From Moringa oleifera (lineage: Eukaryota > Streptophyta > Magnoliopsida > Brassicales > Moringaceae): DNA of 64,000 bases. Location of the stretch: contig JAJFZO010000363.1 in NCBI GenBank assembly GCA_021397835.1, positions 806,001 to 870,000 on the forward strand. Reading direction: 5' to 3'. Under the pieces are notes generated by a model. That model was not told the origin of the DNA. It did no database searches and was given only the letters and a program-made list of their open reading frames with translations. Of this stretch, positions 1 through 12,700 are shown in pieces. Positions within the stretch are counted from its first letter, which is position 1. Every line of letters begins with the position of its first letter. The position numbers and the translations under genes were made by a program.

Positions 1-315
1 TATTAGCAGTCCCCAGGCCAGGCAACAAATACCAAAAAACTCAATAGTTTAGGGTGCACTGGTTGTATCAGAGCTCCTTCCAGAAACAAGCAAGTTTTAA
101 CCAAAAAGCCAATACTCATCTACATGAATAGGACAGACTTTTTTATCTCAACTATGCTCTTCTACATTTTCTTTCTAAGAAGCAATTATACCAAAGTAAT
201 GGCCAGCAATAGTGTCCATTCTTTTGAAAATTACCAAACAGTAACTGACAACAGAAATCCACCAACAATCATAACAGCTGCCTCCTTACTGCAATACCAA
301 TGCATAAGAACATAC

Positions 316-3300
316 CTGAATGCAAGTTTCTTTAATACCATTACGACCCTCCAATATCCCAGCTTCTTTAATGGGTTCCTAGAAGATGTGTCTGCAGATT
401 AGTTTCCCCACATAAACAAAATGTGTGCCTGGGGAAGAAGTGATCAAAAGCAATGAAATTAGTGCTTACCAGGTTCCTCACAGGGGGCAGACAAACCACA
501 AGGTCCACATCACTCGAAGGAAGGGACAAACCAGTTGCATTTGAACCAAATATGTTTGTCCTAGACCTAGGCCACAGCACTTGGAGAGACCGGGTAACCC
601 GCTTGACAGCCCAACTAATGTATGGTTTACGAGCCAGATTCTCTGCAGCAACCTTGGATATCATCAAATCATACAAACAATTAATGACTTCACAAGACCC
701 CATGGTTAGATGCAAATTAAAGATTTAAGCTCCAAAATCAAAATACACATTTCAATCACTGATGCAGCAGAAAAATGACTAAAGTTGATGAAGACCATCA
801 ATTGAGCTCTGTACCTGCTTGCAGAAAGAGTCAATTTCATCATGAAGGAGGTTGTGCATCAAAGAGAGAGAAGCCTTTCGTGTAGGACAGTTCAGTGGCT
901 CAGCTGGTTGCAAAGGGAATGCCACATCTGGCTGCATAACAGTATTATCAGCTAATGATAAACCTACATGTTTTAGAGCTTATTACTATAGTTAGAATGA
1001 TGAAAGATATAGATGATACACCTACATGTTCTAGAGCTTATTACTATAGTTAGAATGATGAAAGATGATACACCTACATGTTCCTGATCACGAGCTAGCT
1101 GTGAGATTGCAATGAGACGATCCTGCAAGAGAGCACCAGGGAGAGGCTGAATCATTGGACGGGCTGAAAGATTTTTGTTTCTCCAAGAAGGCCAGACAAC
1201 CTCAGCACCGTCCATCCGCAGACAGGCTTCCTCAAAGCTAGTTCCATCATGGTGCCAGCCTCTCATACCCCAATGTCTTGGGCTAGAGCTACCAGATCTA
1301 ACAGTTGGAAAACCCCTGTGCTTTCTGGAGTCACTCACAGGAGAGGGTGGAGGTGGACGAGGAGCACGTGGAACACATAGCACTACAGGTGATGGCGGCC
1401 GCTTTATCCGAGGTTGTTCCCGCCGAGTAGGAGGAACACATGGACTCTTGAGATCATAGCCATGCTTAAATTCAGATCTAGACCTTTCCCTAGACATATT
1501 CGGAATAATGATAGGTCGTAAAATGGGGTAAGAAAGTGAATCTCCTGTATTCCCTTCAACATCACCAGATAAACTAGTAAACGATCCAGAAACTTCCTCC
1601 TCAGCTACCATTTCAGTCGTTGATGGAGAATGCAGCACTTTGCCAGGTACTTCATTTCCTGACACAACATAACCAAGTGGCTGGTGTCCAGGGCCCAAAG
1701 GATCAAAAGGAGAACAGAATGAAGCAGCAGTTGGAGAAGTCAAACCATTAGTGCTGTAAGAAGAAGAGAAGGCAACCATGTCATCAACAGCCCTATTCAT
1801 GTCAGCTTCACGCACAGCCCATAAGCTATCATCAGAGCTAAGTGAAGGAGGCCGCGAGAAGCCTGTGCCTGGATGATCAGAAGGATCCCAATACATCACA
1901 CCACCACCAAAATATTGATTGTAATCTATCCCAGAAACTGCATGTACCTCGAACTCTTCCTCTGACATCCAGTGATCACATTCATCCCCTACTTCCTGTG
2001 TATTTGTCAGTTCAGGCAAGTCCATGAAATCCCCAGAATATTTTCGTTCATTATCAGTGGTTTTCACGTTAAACTGCACGCTCTGTGTAGCAAAGTTCTG
2101 CAAAGTAGACTGCCGCCTTGAGATAAACCCAGAATCATAATTACAGGTCAGTGATGCTGCCAATCCACGTGCACTTCGAACCATCGGCGGCCAATCTAAA
2201 CTCATTGGCATTGGTTGAGATAGGATTTGACCACACCCACCTTCAACAGGAGTATTTCTTGCCTGATGCACTGCTTGAACAAAAGGTTGACGAACAGCAC
2301 TTTGCCAATTGCGACCAACATCGAGATGTAATCTATCAGTTGCAGCTGGAAGATGTGAATTAACAGATGGAAAATATATAGGAGCTAGACAGGGCCACTC
2401 ATATGAAAGACATTCAAAAGAGCTAGTTGGGCCAGAATCATACGAATCTCCTTTCTGTTGCTCCTTAATCATTGCAGATGCACAGTTTACATCAGAAGCT
2501 CTAACTGCTTTTTGAGATATAATTTCTTTAGCCTCAAAGTCATTTTTCTGAAAAGAATTCTGAGAGTTGACTTCACCACTGAGAAGAACATCCGGCTCCA
2601 GAGCAGGCACGGTAGAGTTAACCACATTACATTTCACCTTACAGTTTAAAGTGCCCCCCGTAGAAGACAGAGCCAGATTCGCAATTGTATTATTAGAGGA
2701 CTGGTGACACTCAGGATTTGTATGACAGAAGCCTTCAGTAGAGCTAACCAAGTCACTTTCTTGAATATTTTGGGCATTGACATCAGCGCCGGTAAGCAGA
2801 TTAGCATAATTTGAAGGGCATGAAGTTAAGACATCCTCTGGAACAGTCTGCACAATTAAATTATCAGATGCCCCATCAAACTTCTCAGCTCCATCTTGAA
2901 AAGTTACAGAAGAAGAGGCTTCTGCGACTGATCTTTCAGAATTTTTAACTTCAGCAGGACTGTTAGAGCTTGAGTTCCTTTTATTCTTTTCCTTCCTATT
3001 CTTCCTTGCAGTAGTTCTTCCTGTTCCAACAATCAATCCTTGGGCATTTTCCTGATACAGGTTACAAGTTAGAAACCATTTAAATTATCAAAAGCATAAA
3101 TACATATACACACATACATATATATATATAAGAAAAGCATACATATATATTTTCTAAATCAAAAACACGTAACCATTTTCCCAGCAGACAAGGTTTCTTC
3201 GCGACTCTCCTTCCCATGAGAAATACCAGACACTTTGTTGGACTCCAACAAATCTGGTTTCTTGGTATAATCCCAGCCAGAATGATGATCCTGGAATTTT

Positions 3301-6059
3301 TTTTGAAACGGTTAAAATTTAAATGCTCGTGCACATATGAATATGAAAGGCTTCTACAATATTTTCATTAAAGGAAAAAGTACCTTGGGAGGTTTTCCCA
3401 ATGAATGCCGATCTAGACCCAACTTAGGCACAGGATTAGGCCTTTTCACATTACAGGACCTCCCCTTTTTTCTACGGCTAGGTGAACTAAGCTTCTCCTT
3501 GGACCTATTTGGTAAAGTCTTACAGTTTCCTTCTTCAAGAAGTTCAAACCTTGTACAATCAACTGAAATAACCATAAGAAATGCTCGCAATTTTCTTAAT
3601 ATACAATCAGATATGGTACTGGCATAAGCCAACGTGCTAAAAAATATCTTCCCTGTATCATATTCAAGGTGTTGACATGATACAATCAATGTACTAATAT
3701 CCTGAAGCACAACTAAGCCACTAAAGATATCTGGTAAGAAACCTCTCCTGGAAACAGAGGCTGATGTACCGGTCAAGCCACATTCCACATCAGCTGAAAG
3801 TGCTGAAACTGTCCTTTGTGATAGTTCAGAATGGTTGCCCCTCAAAGCATCCACTCCTGCACTGAAGAGCCACATCTTTTCCTCCAAGGATTGAGTTGTC
3901 CCACTCAGAACCTCACATGTCTGATATCTTGTAACAATCAAATGTTAGGCCACATTATCTACAAAAAGATCAAACTTCACTACAGCTAAAATTAAACCAG
4001 TTCATGCCTGTTGTTCTCCATTGCACCACCACCAATACATTTTTCCTTTTTACTTATGACAAATGACACAATGAAAGACAAACAAAATATTTCCCATTCC
4101 AACACACAATCATTTGCAATTTAAGTTCGAGGAACAACTTTTTCGTAACAGTTTCCTAATCTAAATGTGATCAAGGAAAAACTCGGTGTTTTCATCCATT
4201 ACAGAAACATTACACAAGATGGACCTCTTTCAACCAAAATAAACCCAATCCAATAGATACAATGTGGTTCCAATTTGCTTCAAAAACAGTACTAGAATCA
4301 CCAGATGTATTATGCAGTACCAGCAGAGGACAAATGAACCAACTCAATTTAAACCAAAACAAAAGAAAAAATGATTTAGCAGTTACCGTATTGCTTAAGA
4401 TAATCTATTTTACACAGTTCTAGTATTAAGGAACCACTCCATACAGTTTCAGAATTCAACAATCACTTTTGGATTATATTGATAAGACATCATGCAAACT
4501 TTCTCATTATTGGAAAGAGCAGTTCCAATTTTTTTCCTTCTCACACAATTATCAAATGTCACGTGACCAACTGCACAACGAGGCTGTTAATCAGTATGTT
4601 AGCTGTCTCATGTCAAACCCTCTTCAATCTTCGAACAAAACATTCAGCTTTTGGGTATATATAACTTGTGCTGTGCCAGCCTCATGCTCCCTGCCACAAC
4701 AGCACAGTCTTGGTGTGCACAACCTGTGACCTTAGTGTTTCCATTACATATTGGTTGGTTGGTTGGTTGACTGACTGACTGAACTGACATCAACAGAGGG
4801 TCTTACTAGCAAATTTATCATATAAAGAAAGTCATATGCAAGACATGCCTCAAAAGCAGCAAAGAGAGAGCAATGTGACAAACAAGAACCATCACCAATG
4901 GTTCTTTCTACACTTACAATAACTAGTTTACTCTCAGCCCAGTTTGAAAAGAAAATCTCCCTGTTTACTGCCACTTATTTTAAGGATTCACCTTAATATA
5001 TAACTACCAATTATAAGTTTTTTCATTTGATAAAGTATTTAGTGTTCAATAAACATCTTTTCAACTCTTTTCTGTAATTTATCCATACTGTCCATCAACA
5101 GCACATTATTCTTAAACAGAATAATTTCTCTACAGCTATAACCATCAGATTCATATTGCTAAGTCAGGGTTACCAGACAATACCAGGGATTTTGCTGCTT
5201 TTCCCAATATCGCAGTCCAAACCTTCCTCCTCACTGCAGCATCCAAGTTCGCCCACCAATCCAGACACCTCTTCTTCCTCCAATACACATTGGCTGCCAT
5301 GCCTGCTGCATTTAATTTCTCTTTCAACTTCACCCCTCTCTTCTTCCCATTATTACAGTTCAGCCACGCCAACCTCAAGCTCACCTCTAACCTATTTGCC
5401 ACAAAGGCCTCCATAGTATAATAGCCTTTGGCTTTTAACCAATTTAATTCCACCCAATCTGATCCCAATTCGCTATCATCCCCCCTCAAAAAGGCCCCAT
5501 TCGACACCTTATCCATAGTCTCTACAAACCGATCGACGTTATCGACAAATTCTTCCTTCACTGTCATTGAATCCAGGCAGTTCACAGAACATGAACATTC
5601 CTCGACTTTTTCTCCTTCTCTTGACCCGAACAGCCGAGTCGACTCGAAAATCCACCGCTCGAACTCGTTAGACTCGGCAACCCTGGACAGGAGACCACGC
5701 GACTTCTTGTAGCAAAGGCTAGGAAGGTGTGGTGGGTCAGGTGACGGGAGGTCCGGCAAGATTATGAAGCTACCGTGTCCTTGTGTACGGACTTTTGCAA
5801 GCATTTGAATGAGAACTCGAGCGAACTTCGCATCAACGACGGTGAGGTGAGCTTGGCGTTGATGAACAGTCAGAGATGAGAACCACTTGAGAATCGCGGA
5901 CCTGGGGTTAGGGTTGAGGCTCGAGGAGAGAGTATGCGAGTGATAGAGGGAGATGTGAGAGGTAAGAGAGTCCATGAGTTGGTTTTGAGCCATGAAAGAG
6001 TCGGTGAGAGATTTCGGCAATGGCTCGAGATGGAAATTAGGGCTTGGTTTTTGGGACAT
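316..6059 (-). CDS. PAP/TUTase-like nucleotidyltransferase, 3' end outside window
   Basis: Exons, 5' to 3' on the minus strand: 6059-5184, 3920-3384, 3290-3174, 3051-1074, 963-815 (or from 951), 652-470 and 378-316. They join in frame to about 1,300 residues and the gene runs on past position 1. The catalytic signature of the DNA polymerase beta-like nucleotidyltransferase fold is in exon 6: GSNATGLSLPSSDVDLVV, with the paired Asp residues of DVD. Exon 7 (EPIKEAGILEGRNGIKETCIQ without its last residue is typical of this plant group) follows it. The 900 residues before the catalytic core hold a conserved N-terminal region (exon 1) and a long low-complexity Ser/Pro-rich region (exon 4). From memory it resembles Arabidopsis At3g61690. 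By family it should add nucleotides to RNA 3' ends, but substrate and location cannot be read here. The start is the first ATG of the long N-terminal exon. Intron 1 (3921-5183) is the largest inside the window. Confidence 0.88.
963..1080 (-). repeat. Tandem duplication including a 5' splice site, inside an intron
   Basis: Two near-identical units of 52 and 58 bp fill the intron between the 4th and 5th visible exons of the nucleotidyltransferase gene. Each boundary, and the exon edge itself, carries AACATGTAG followed by GT, giving donor-like sites after 1074, 1022 and 964. The unit lengths differ by 6 bp. Exon 5 can start at 963 or 951, and both acceptors keep the frame. Donors at 1022 or 964 would shift it. 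Confidence 0.85.
4751..4788. repeat. GGTT/GACT tetranucleotide microsatellite in intron 1
   Basis: A run of TTGG-type tetranucleotides passes directly into GACT-type tetranucleotides. It lies in intron 1 (3921-5183) of the nucleotidyltransferase gene and is expected to vary in length. Confidence 0.85.
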
Positions 6060-7181
6060 TTTCTTCTAAAAATTTTTGTTATTTCTTTACAGATTCTGTT
6101 GCAGAGAGTCGAGAGACATGACAAGGCAAGAGAGAAAATGGAGAAGAATTGTCCGCGAGGACAATGCGGGCAATTTGATGTTGAGCGCACTTTTGGGTCC
6201 TCTTTTCTCTCCGGTGAAAAAGTTAAGGTATCTCGGAATAACCAGTGCAGCAATTTCCTGTCAGCTTACAACTTACGAGTGACAGACAACTCTTGCGACC
6301 AACCGGACCGTGGATTTAGCCTGTTAGTCCTCTCTTCATTTTTTTTTTTTATGCAAAAGATTTTCATTTCTAGATATACAAAGCAGACTTTAAATCATCG
6401 GTTCCGTAGGTCGGCAGAAGGTTAGGCCGCCTACTCTCTGAAGGTGAGGGCCTCTGCATGTCTCCTACTATCACTTTCACCTGATCCTTTTCATGAAGCT
6501 GGACATGGAATAATAGCTAAACAATGATTATTAGCATTCCAATTCACAATTACCCTTCATAATCATTTGTGGTTAAAGCAATTCAGTAAGATATAATCAT
6601 TCCATAATTTCTCCATTTTGTCAAAAATTACAAGGACACCGCTTCAACAGGACTGCAGAAGAATTTCATAATACTGGTGAAATTCTTTTGTTGCAGTCTT
6701 GCAGAAGATATCAAGAATAAAACTGAAATAGCTGGATCCATTTGTTGGAGCTCGAAGGAGCAGTTTCTCTGATAAAAAAGGAGTACAGTCTGGTATTCAT
6801 TCCAACAGGTGTGAATGCATTTTGCTCTCACATTAGAAACTCCAAAGAAAAAATTACAATTTGGAAGGAGCTCCTGTAAAAATAAACAGCAAGGAATCTC
6901 AAGTTAAGAGAAATGCATCAGCTGATGTCTGCCCAATTCATTACAATTGATTAAGCATATCCCCAGAAACTTGAAAGCATATTCACTTGCTCCTACATCA
7001 TCACTGATTAAAAATTCACTTCAAAAATCCAATCTGTTTGCCTCTATGTGGTGTGTAGGGGTGCAAGAAGAGGGCCACTGCCCGGAACTGGTCCAACCAA
7101 AGTGTGACTATGATACCCTCCATTTCTCATGCTTGTTTGCATTGAATGACTAGAAACCTTTGCGGGTAGTCAAACCTCTAA
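6060..7181. other. Intergenic: promoter of nucleotidyltransferase gene and 3' flank of YqgF gene
   Basis: The first few hundred bases should hold the 5' UTR and promoter of the minus-strand nucleotidyltransferase gene. The right part should hold the 3' UTR of the YqgF-like gene, whose stop is at 7182-7184. Short open frames on both strands have no recognisable product. A T-run lies near 6340-6350. Confidence 0.6.
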
Positions 7182-9221
7182 TTACTCTGGGAAGAAATCA
7201 TTATCTGCAGGCACACCATTTCTAAGCTTGTCTTGAAGATCCTTCTGCCTGGGCAATACTATTTCAGTTCCCCAGCCTGACATGGAGAAGTATCTGTCCA
7301 ATATTATCTGGAACAAGAAAAGGGGGAGAAAAGTAAGAGATGCAGCACATCCTAGTCTATATGTTTATCCCTGGCCCTTGTTTGCCTGCACTATACATCC
7401 TAAGTAAGAAGGAATACATCAAACACAATGTCCAAGTAAACCTATCTCCAGTATTATAAGACTAATGCTGCATAACATACAAAAACAATTCATCACATAC
7501 CATGGCAGCGTAGGAATCAGCTCTTCTTTGACGATCAGACTTGCTAAGGTCCCTGAAAAGGATACTGAAGAGAATCATCTCCTGCTATATATCATAAGCT
7601 TCTCTCATTTTTGTTTTAACTTTATATAACTGGATCTTATTGCCATTATGGGACAAACTCATACAATTTTTATAACTGTTATCTCTCAACAGTTTCAAAA
7701 GTATATATAACAAAGGAAAAGAATAATGGAAGGAAAGCTAGCGAACCTACAAAGCTTAACATAAATCTTTCCTCTCTTGTTTTGAATGAAGCATAAAGAA
7801 TCCAATAAGAACATCAAAGGCCTTTATCCTTCTACTGCGAACTATTTCAATGTTTATGAATTTGGGGTGCACATTAGAAAAAATCAAGTGCTTTCAGAAA
7901 GAACTTAGTTACTGAAGGTGCTCAAAGACAAACAGCTTGGGAAAAGCTGTCATTTTCATTCACGAAATCAAGAGCATGTCAAACATGACCAAAGCAATAA
8001 ATGACTTCTGATTTAGTGCCTAGAAATATTCAAGGAAAAGCTTGCATTTGAGATAAACATACATGTCAATCATGAGATCTATGGATGCAGATGATGTCCC
8101 ATGTTCATCCTGCAGGTACACTCTCCAACCCCTGGATTTTAAAACCAGGATCAGCAATTCAGGTCTACAAGCAAAAGGTGGTTGTCCAGAAATGGAGCTA
8201 AGCAATGAATTCATACCCATAAGAAATAAGGTCTTATTGTCAAGTAAAAACTAAATTTCTAAGCAAGCTTAATGAAACCCTGAGTCGTTAATTAATATCC
8301 TAAGAAACAACTCTAATCCTAGGCAGGTTCATCATTCTAGTAGAACCATTGAAAAGAATATCTTTATGCAGCTGACCATTAGAAGATAACAGGAAAAAGT
8401 TTGGGGAAAAAGGAAAGAAACAATGAGGTAAATCACTCTCAGTTTAACATGATCAATGTCTTTTCCTCATAACATTCTAGCACCTTCAGAAAGTTGAAAT
8501 TTATCAGGAAATGGTATTTTCACCTCTCAGCAGCTCGAACAGCAAGCCTTCCAGCAACCGAGCGAACTTTATTTGACTGAGGCGTCTCCTTTCCGTCCCA
8601 AGATATAGGTAACCCAATTATGAACTCGTCAGCCTCCTACAAATTTTGTCAATCTTTTTCTTGTTAAGCGCATAAGACTTGGAAATAATAAAAGTCAACA
8701 ACAACAAATTACCTCATGTTCGGCAATCTCAAGAAGCCGCAGTTCAAGCTTTTGTCCTCCCAATTTCAAAACCTACGATACAAATGATAGCGAACAATAA
8801 CTCCTGCCTGATTTTCACAGATTATAAACCTAAAAGCAACATAAAATGAGTGAAGTTCAAGAGCATTATGATTTACTGGCAATTCAATTACCGTGAGAGG
8901 ACGAATAGAGAAGCCTTTGCTAAGGGCAAGGCCGGTGCGGCACATTCCCAAGTCTACTCCTAAACTGAAACCTCCTCTCCATTGCGGGTCACTCTTCCGG
9001 CGAAGGGCATTGGGAGGAATTTCCTCTATGGAAGACGCTGCCCTTATTCTCGGCCGATACTTACGGGTTCCTGTTGAAGATAGTCGCAGAGAGGTAGAGG
9101 GAAATTCGAACTTCAGACCCGCACAAGTCTTGAGAGAGAGAACCACTGGAAAAGCGAGTAAAGCGTGTTGTTGCAGTGAACACATCTGTGACATTGAAAG
9201 AGAGAAGGGCATGGGAAGCAA
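7182..9221 (-). CDS. YqgF/RuvX-like RNase H-fold nuclease, plastid-targeted
   Basis: Six exons (9221-8892, 8772-8713, 8636-8524, 8131-8063, 7552-7501, 7307-7182) join in frame to 249 residues ending in DNDFFPE. All YqgF motifs are present: GVDLGMCRTGLALS (first Asp), GLPISWDGKET, LQDEHGTSSAS in place of the usual DE-TT motif, and DSYAAMIILDRY with the last acidic residue. The bacterial family (YqgF/RuvX) trims pre-16S rRNA and was first described as a Holliday-junction resolvase homologue. The first 75 or so residues are rich in Ser, Leu and Arg and poor in acidic residues, which fits a chloroplast transit peptide. A role in plastid 16S rRNA processing is therefore likely but inferred. From memory the Arabidopsis relative is At1g12244. 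The first ATG of the exon is used; a second Met lies three codons later. No motif is missing. Confidence 0.92.
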
Positions 9222-9747
9222 GAACTCCCCTGCTGTACATGTGAAAAATCAACTTCGTGAGAGAGATGCACTCTACCTGCCCACGCTTTAATGCGCGCCC
9301 GTTTTGCCTGCCATCCAAAACGCACAGCTTAGTTAAGTTCTCATCTTCCGATATTATCTTTGAGGTGGGACCTGCTTTCTACAGTTTTGTTTTACCCGAT
9401 TTGCAACGGTTAATCTGCTTCTCCAAGGTGGTTCTTGTGTTTCTGGGTCAATTTTTTAACCTTCCTCCTCTTTCCAAAAACAATACCAAGTACCAATATA
9501 AAATAAGAAAGGTCTCTGATCTATGAAATATACTTCAAAAAGAAAACCTATCATTACCTTCAGAAAAATCATTATAAGATATCTGACCAACTTGAACATA
9601 TTACATCGGAAACATTCATATGAAATGAGACCTGGCATTGAAAAGCCTATTTTAACAGAAAAGCATTTAAAAACTATAGTATGCAATGGCATAGTCAGTT
9701 CACTATCTATTTTCACATTCTGGATGCTCCCCATTATTCATGAGTGC
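9222..9747. other. Intergenic: promoter of YqgF gene and 3' UTR of zinc-finger gene
   Basis: This 526-bp gap between two minus-strand genes must contain the 5' region of the YqgF-like gene and the 3' UTR and poly(A) region of the zinc-finger gene. I see no further gene in it. Confidence 0.6.
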
Positions 9748-12700
9748 TCATTGAACAACCTGATTTTGGGAGGCAGCATCACATTCTGCAACAGGTTTGG
9801 CTTCATCTGCGGCTGTTGCAGAAAGAACTTGCTCAGCTCCGACTTCTGCCTTCTCAGATAGGAAAGCCAAGTTATCCCCAAGATGACTCACGCCCTCTCC
9901 TTCAGATACCAAAGCTCCATCCCCAGTTCTGGCATGCATATTCCCAGGTGAAGGGGCTTCAAAGACAGCGTCAGTAGATTCCAGCTCATTTTGAGCTTCC
10001 ACTGCAGTAGAAGTTTTGTTCCCAGCTTCCGATATGTCTCGTGATTCTTGAGTCTGAGATATATGGGGAAACGGGGCTTCCAACCTAGATCCTGCTGCAG
10101 GTGCAAACGTCGCTGCAGGTGCTGATGCTGATGCTGATGCTGGTGCTGGTGCTGGTGCTGGTGCCGGTGCCGGTGCCGGTGCCGGTGCAGTTGAAAGTGC
10201 TGATGCTGGTGTTGATGCTGGTGCCAGTGTGGTTGTAGGTGCTGGCGCAGGTGCAGTTGCAAGTCCTGGCACTGGTGCTGGTGCTGGTGCTGGTGCTGGT
10301 GCAAGTCCTGGCACTGATGGGACAACCACTGGGATCTGAGGGATTACAAGTCCTGGTGCTTGAGCTTGCAATAGTACATAATTCAACAGCTGAGCCAAAA
10401 GCACCTGAGGGTCATTGATGCCTTCTTGGGATTGAGAGACAAAGGAACGTGATGGAGCATTGAAGCTACGAGGGTAAAGTGCTTGAAGCCCTGCTTCTCC
10501 ATATAAGGCCCGGTGACCATGAAACCGCTTAAGGTTTGCTAGATGCTTTTTACCAGCCAAATGACTATCAAAGACAACCTGTGATTCACACTTAACATTG
10601 CACAATTCACATACAAATGGAATCACCTCCTTGGGTTTGGGGAGCACAACTGACCTCCTAGGCCCTTCGTTACTTCTCATATACTTATTCCCACGGCCAC
10701 CCCTCATCTTTCGCTTGAAACCACGTCTACAGCTCTCAAAGTCATCGTTTGCCTTCTTTTTAGGTTCTTCTACTGAGTCTGCAATGGATACTTCAAACTT
10801 CTTCTTCAGCTCTTTCAGCTGCTCTGTCTCATTTCTGTTATGATCAACAGCTATGGAGGCTGAACTCTCTACCAGAGTTTTTGCTTCTTCAGATCCCTCT
10901 ACTCTTTCTGGTTGAACAACTTCTGATTTAAATTCAGAATGGGCCACTTGCAGATTCTGCTGTCCAGTTACGATTTTGTTGAGATTTTTTAACTGCTCCT
11001 GTACTTGCGAATTCTTTTTATGCCGCTTTCCATTCTTATGCTGCTCTAGGATCTCAGGAGTATTGCAATCAACCCTACAAAGTTCACACCATGCCATACG
11101 TGGAGGTCGCCAAGATGGAGCAGCAGGCACTTGCACTGGCACAGGTGATGGTACCTGACTATGAAATGATGCTGAAGGTGGCATTATAACGGCAGCACCT
11201 TCAGCTGGTGCCGATTCAGAATTTGGAGGTGCTGATGCAGCACCATGCAGTGATAAGCACCCGGCACCACCATGATCATGACCCTTGCCCCAAAAAGGAG
11301 GTGCTGAGCCATTGGCTCTGGTGCCACAATTGACAAAATGATCACGGCCACCCCCTCTGAAGGGCCTACCAACCCTTCTACCTCCACCCCTAGAGGCAAA
11401 TTGCCCAACCTGCAAAATAAACTTAAAGATAAGGTGCACCATAGAAGTGATATGGTTGGTAAATTTGCCGTGATCAAGTGCAACAGAAATTATGAGGTTA
11501 AATATATAATAAAAAGTGGAAATATATAAAGATAACAAAACCTAGTGAGAAGAAACCAGATAATTTTTTCCTGGTAATGTGCATGAACTCAATGAGAACG
11601 ACCAGCACAAAACCCAGAAATGAAAAGATGTAAGCTAGTCGATAAGCTGCAGCTACTAGTTCCTTCAACATCGACAAAATTACTTACCTCTTTTGACAAG
11701 TAACATGACATCCTCCTATCATCAAACTAGTAAAGCAGGGAATAGAACAGTTGCTTACCTCCCTTGATATGTAACATGACATCCTCCTATCATCAAGGCA
11801 GTACAGCCTAGAACAAAACAATTACTTTTTTTAACTGATAAGACCTTTAAGTCTAGAGACAAATTGGCGCTCCCCCATTACACTAGAGGTATATGTAATG
11901 GTTCCATGACCATTTCAAACAGCAGAATATCTTGAAAAATAACTTTACCCACCAAAGATTAATCACCATGTGAAAATCTGAAAACATCAATCTCCTCCAG
12001 AAAATTTGGTCAGCACACAGATACAAGATGATCTACCAATTGTTGAGAATTTTCAAGTCAAGACCAACTAAGGCCTCATCACCTAAGTGCAAGATTAAGA
12101 GCAATGTACCTTATTCCAAAGAAAAAGAAACAGCTATAAAGAATTATGTTAGATAAGGGGCAATGAAACCGAAGTTCTCAATACATCCTTAACCGTACGG
12201 TGGACCAAAATGATTCAGATGAAAATGCTACATATAAGTAGGGGGAGAAGCACAAATGTGCATGAAATAACTATATTGACAAGCCACATATTAAACCAAA
12301 TGATTACAATCTAACCCAACAATCTTAGTCAGAAACCTGTTTAGACACAGAAGAGTTGGGGACAGAAAGAAGTCATTTGATCCAAAAGCGAACATGCCAC
12401 ATGAACTCTAAAGCAACCAGCAAAGATCGATAGGCATCAATGGCATTGAATGCTATAGCCACAACTACTTCTGGACTATTGTGTACACTTAGACTTCATA
12501 GTCTTTATCTGGTTGCTCTATGGATATGTGGCCAGGTCAAAAGAATCAGCTTCTTTTTGAACAGATTTGAATATTGTATTAAAATACTGTCTAATGATAA
12601 GCCAGCCAGCATTCAGAAATAAGTGCCAATAGAATCAGCTCCTTATCTATGGGAAAGGAATAAGTGCCAAGGATTAAATACCTATCAGCTCTGTTGTTCC

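Noticed and set aside
5934..6425. Plus-strand 163-codon frame starting inside exon 1 of the nucleotidyltransferase
   Set aside because: It is antisense to a conserved coding exon and then runs into promoter DNA; no recognisable product.
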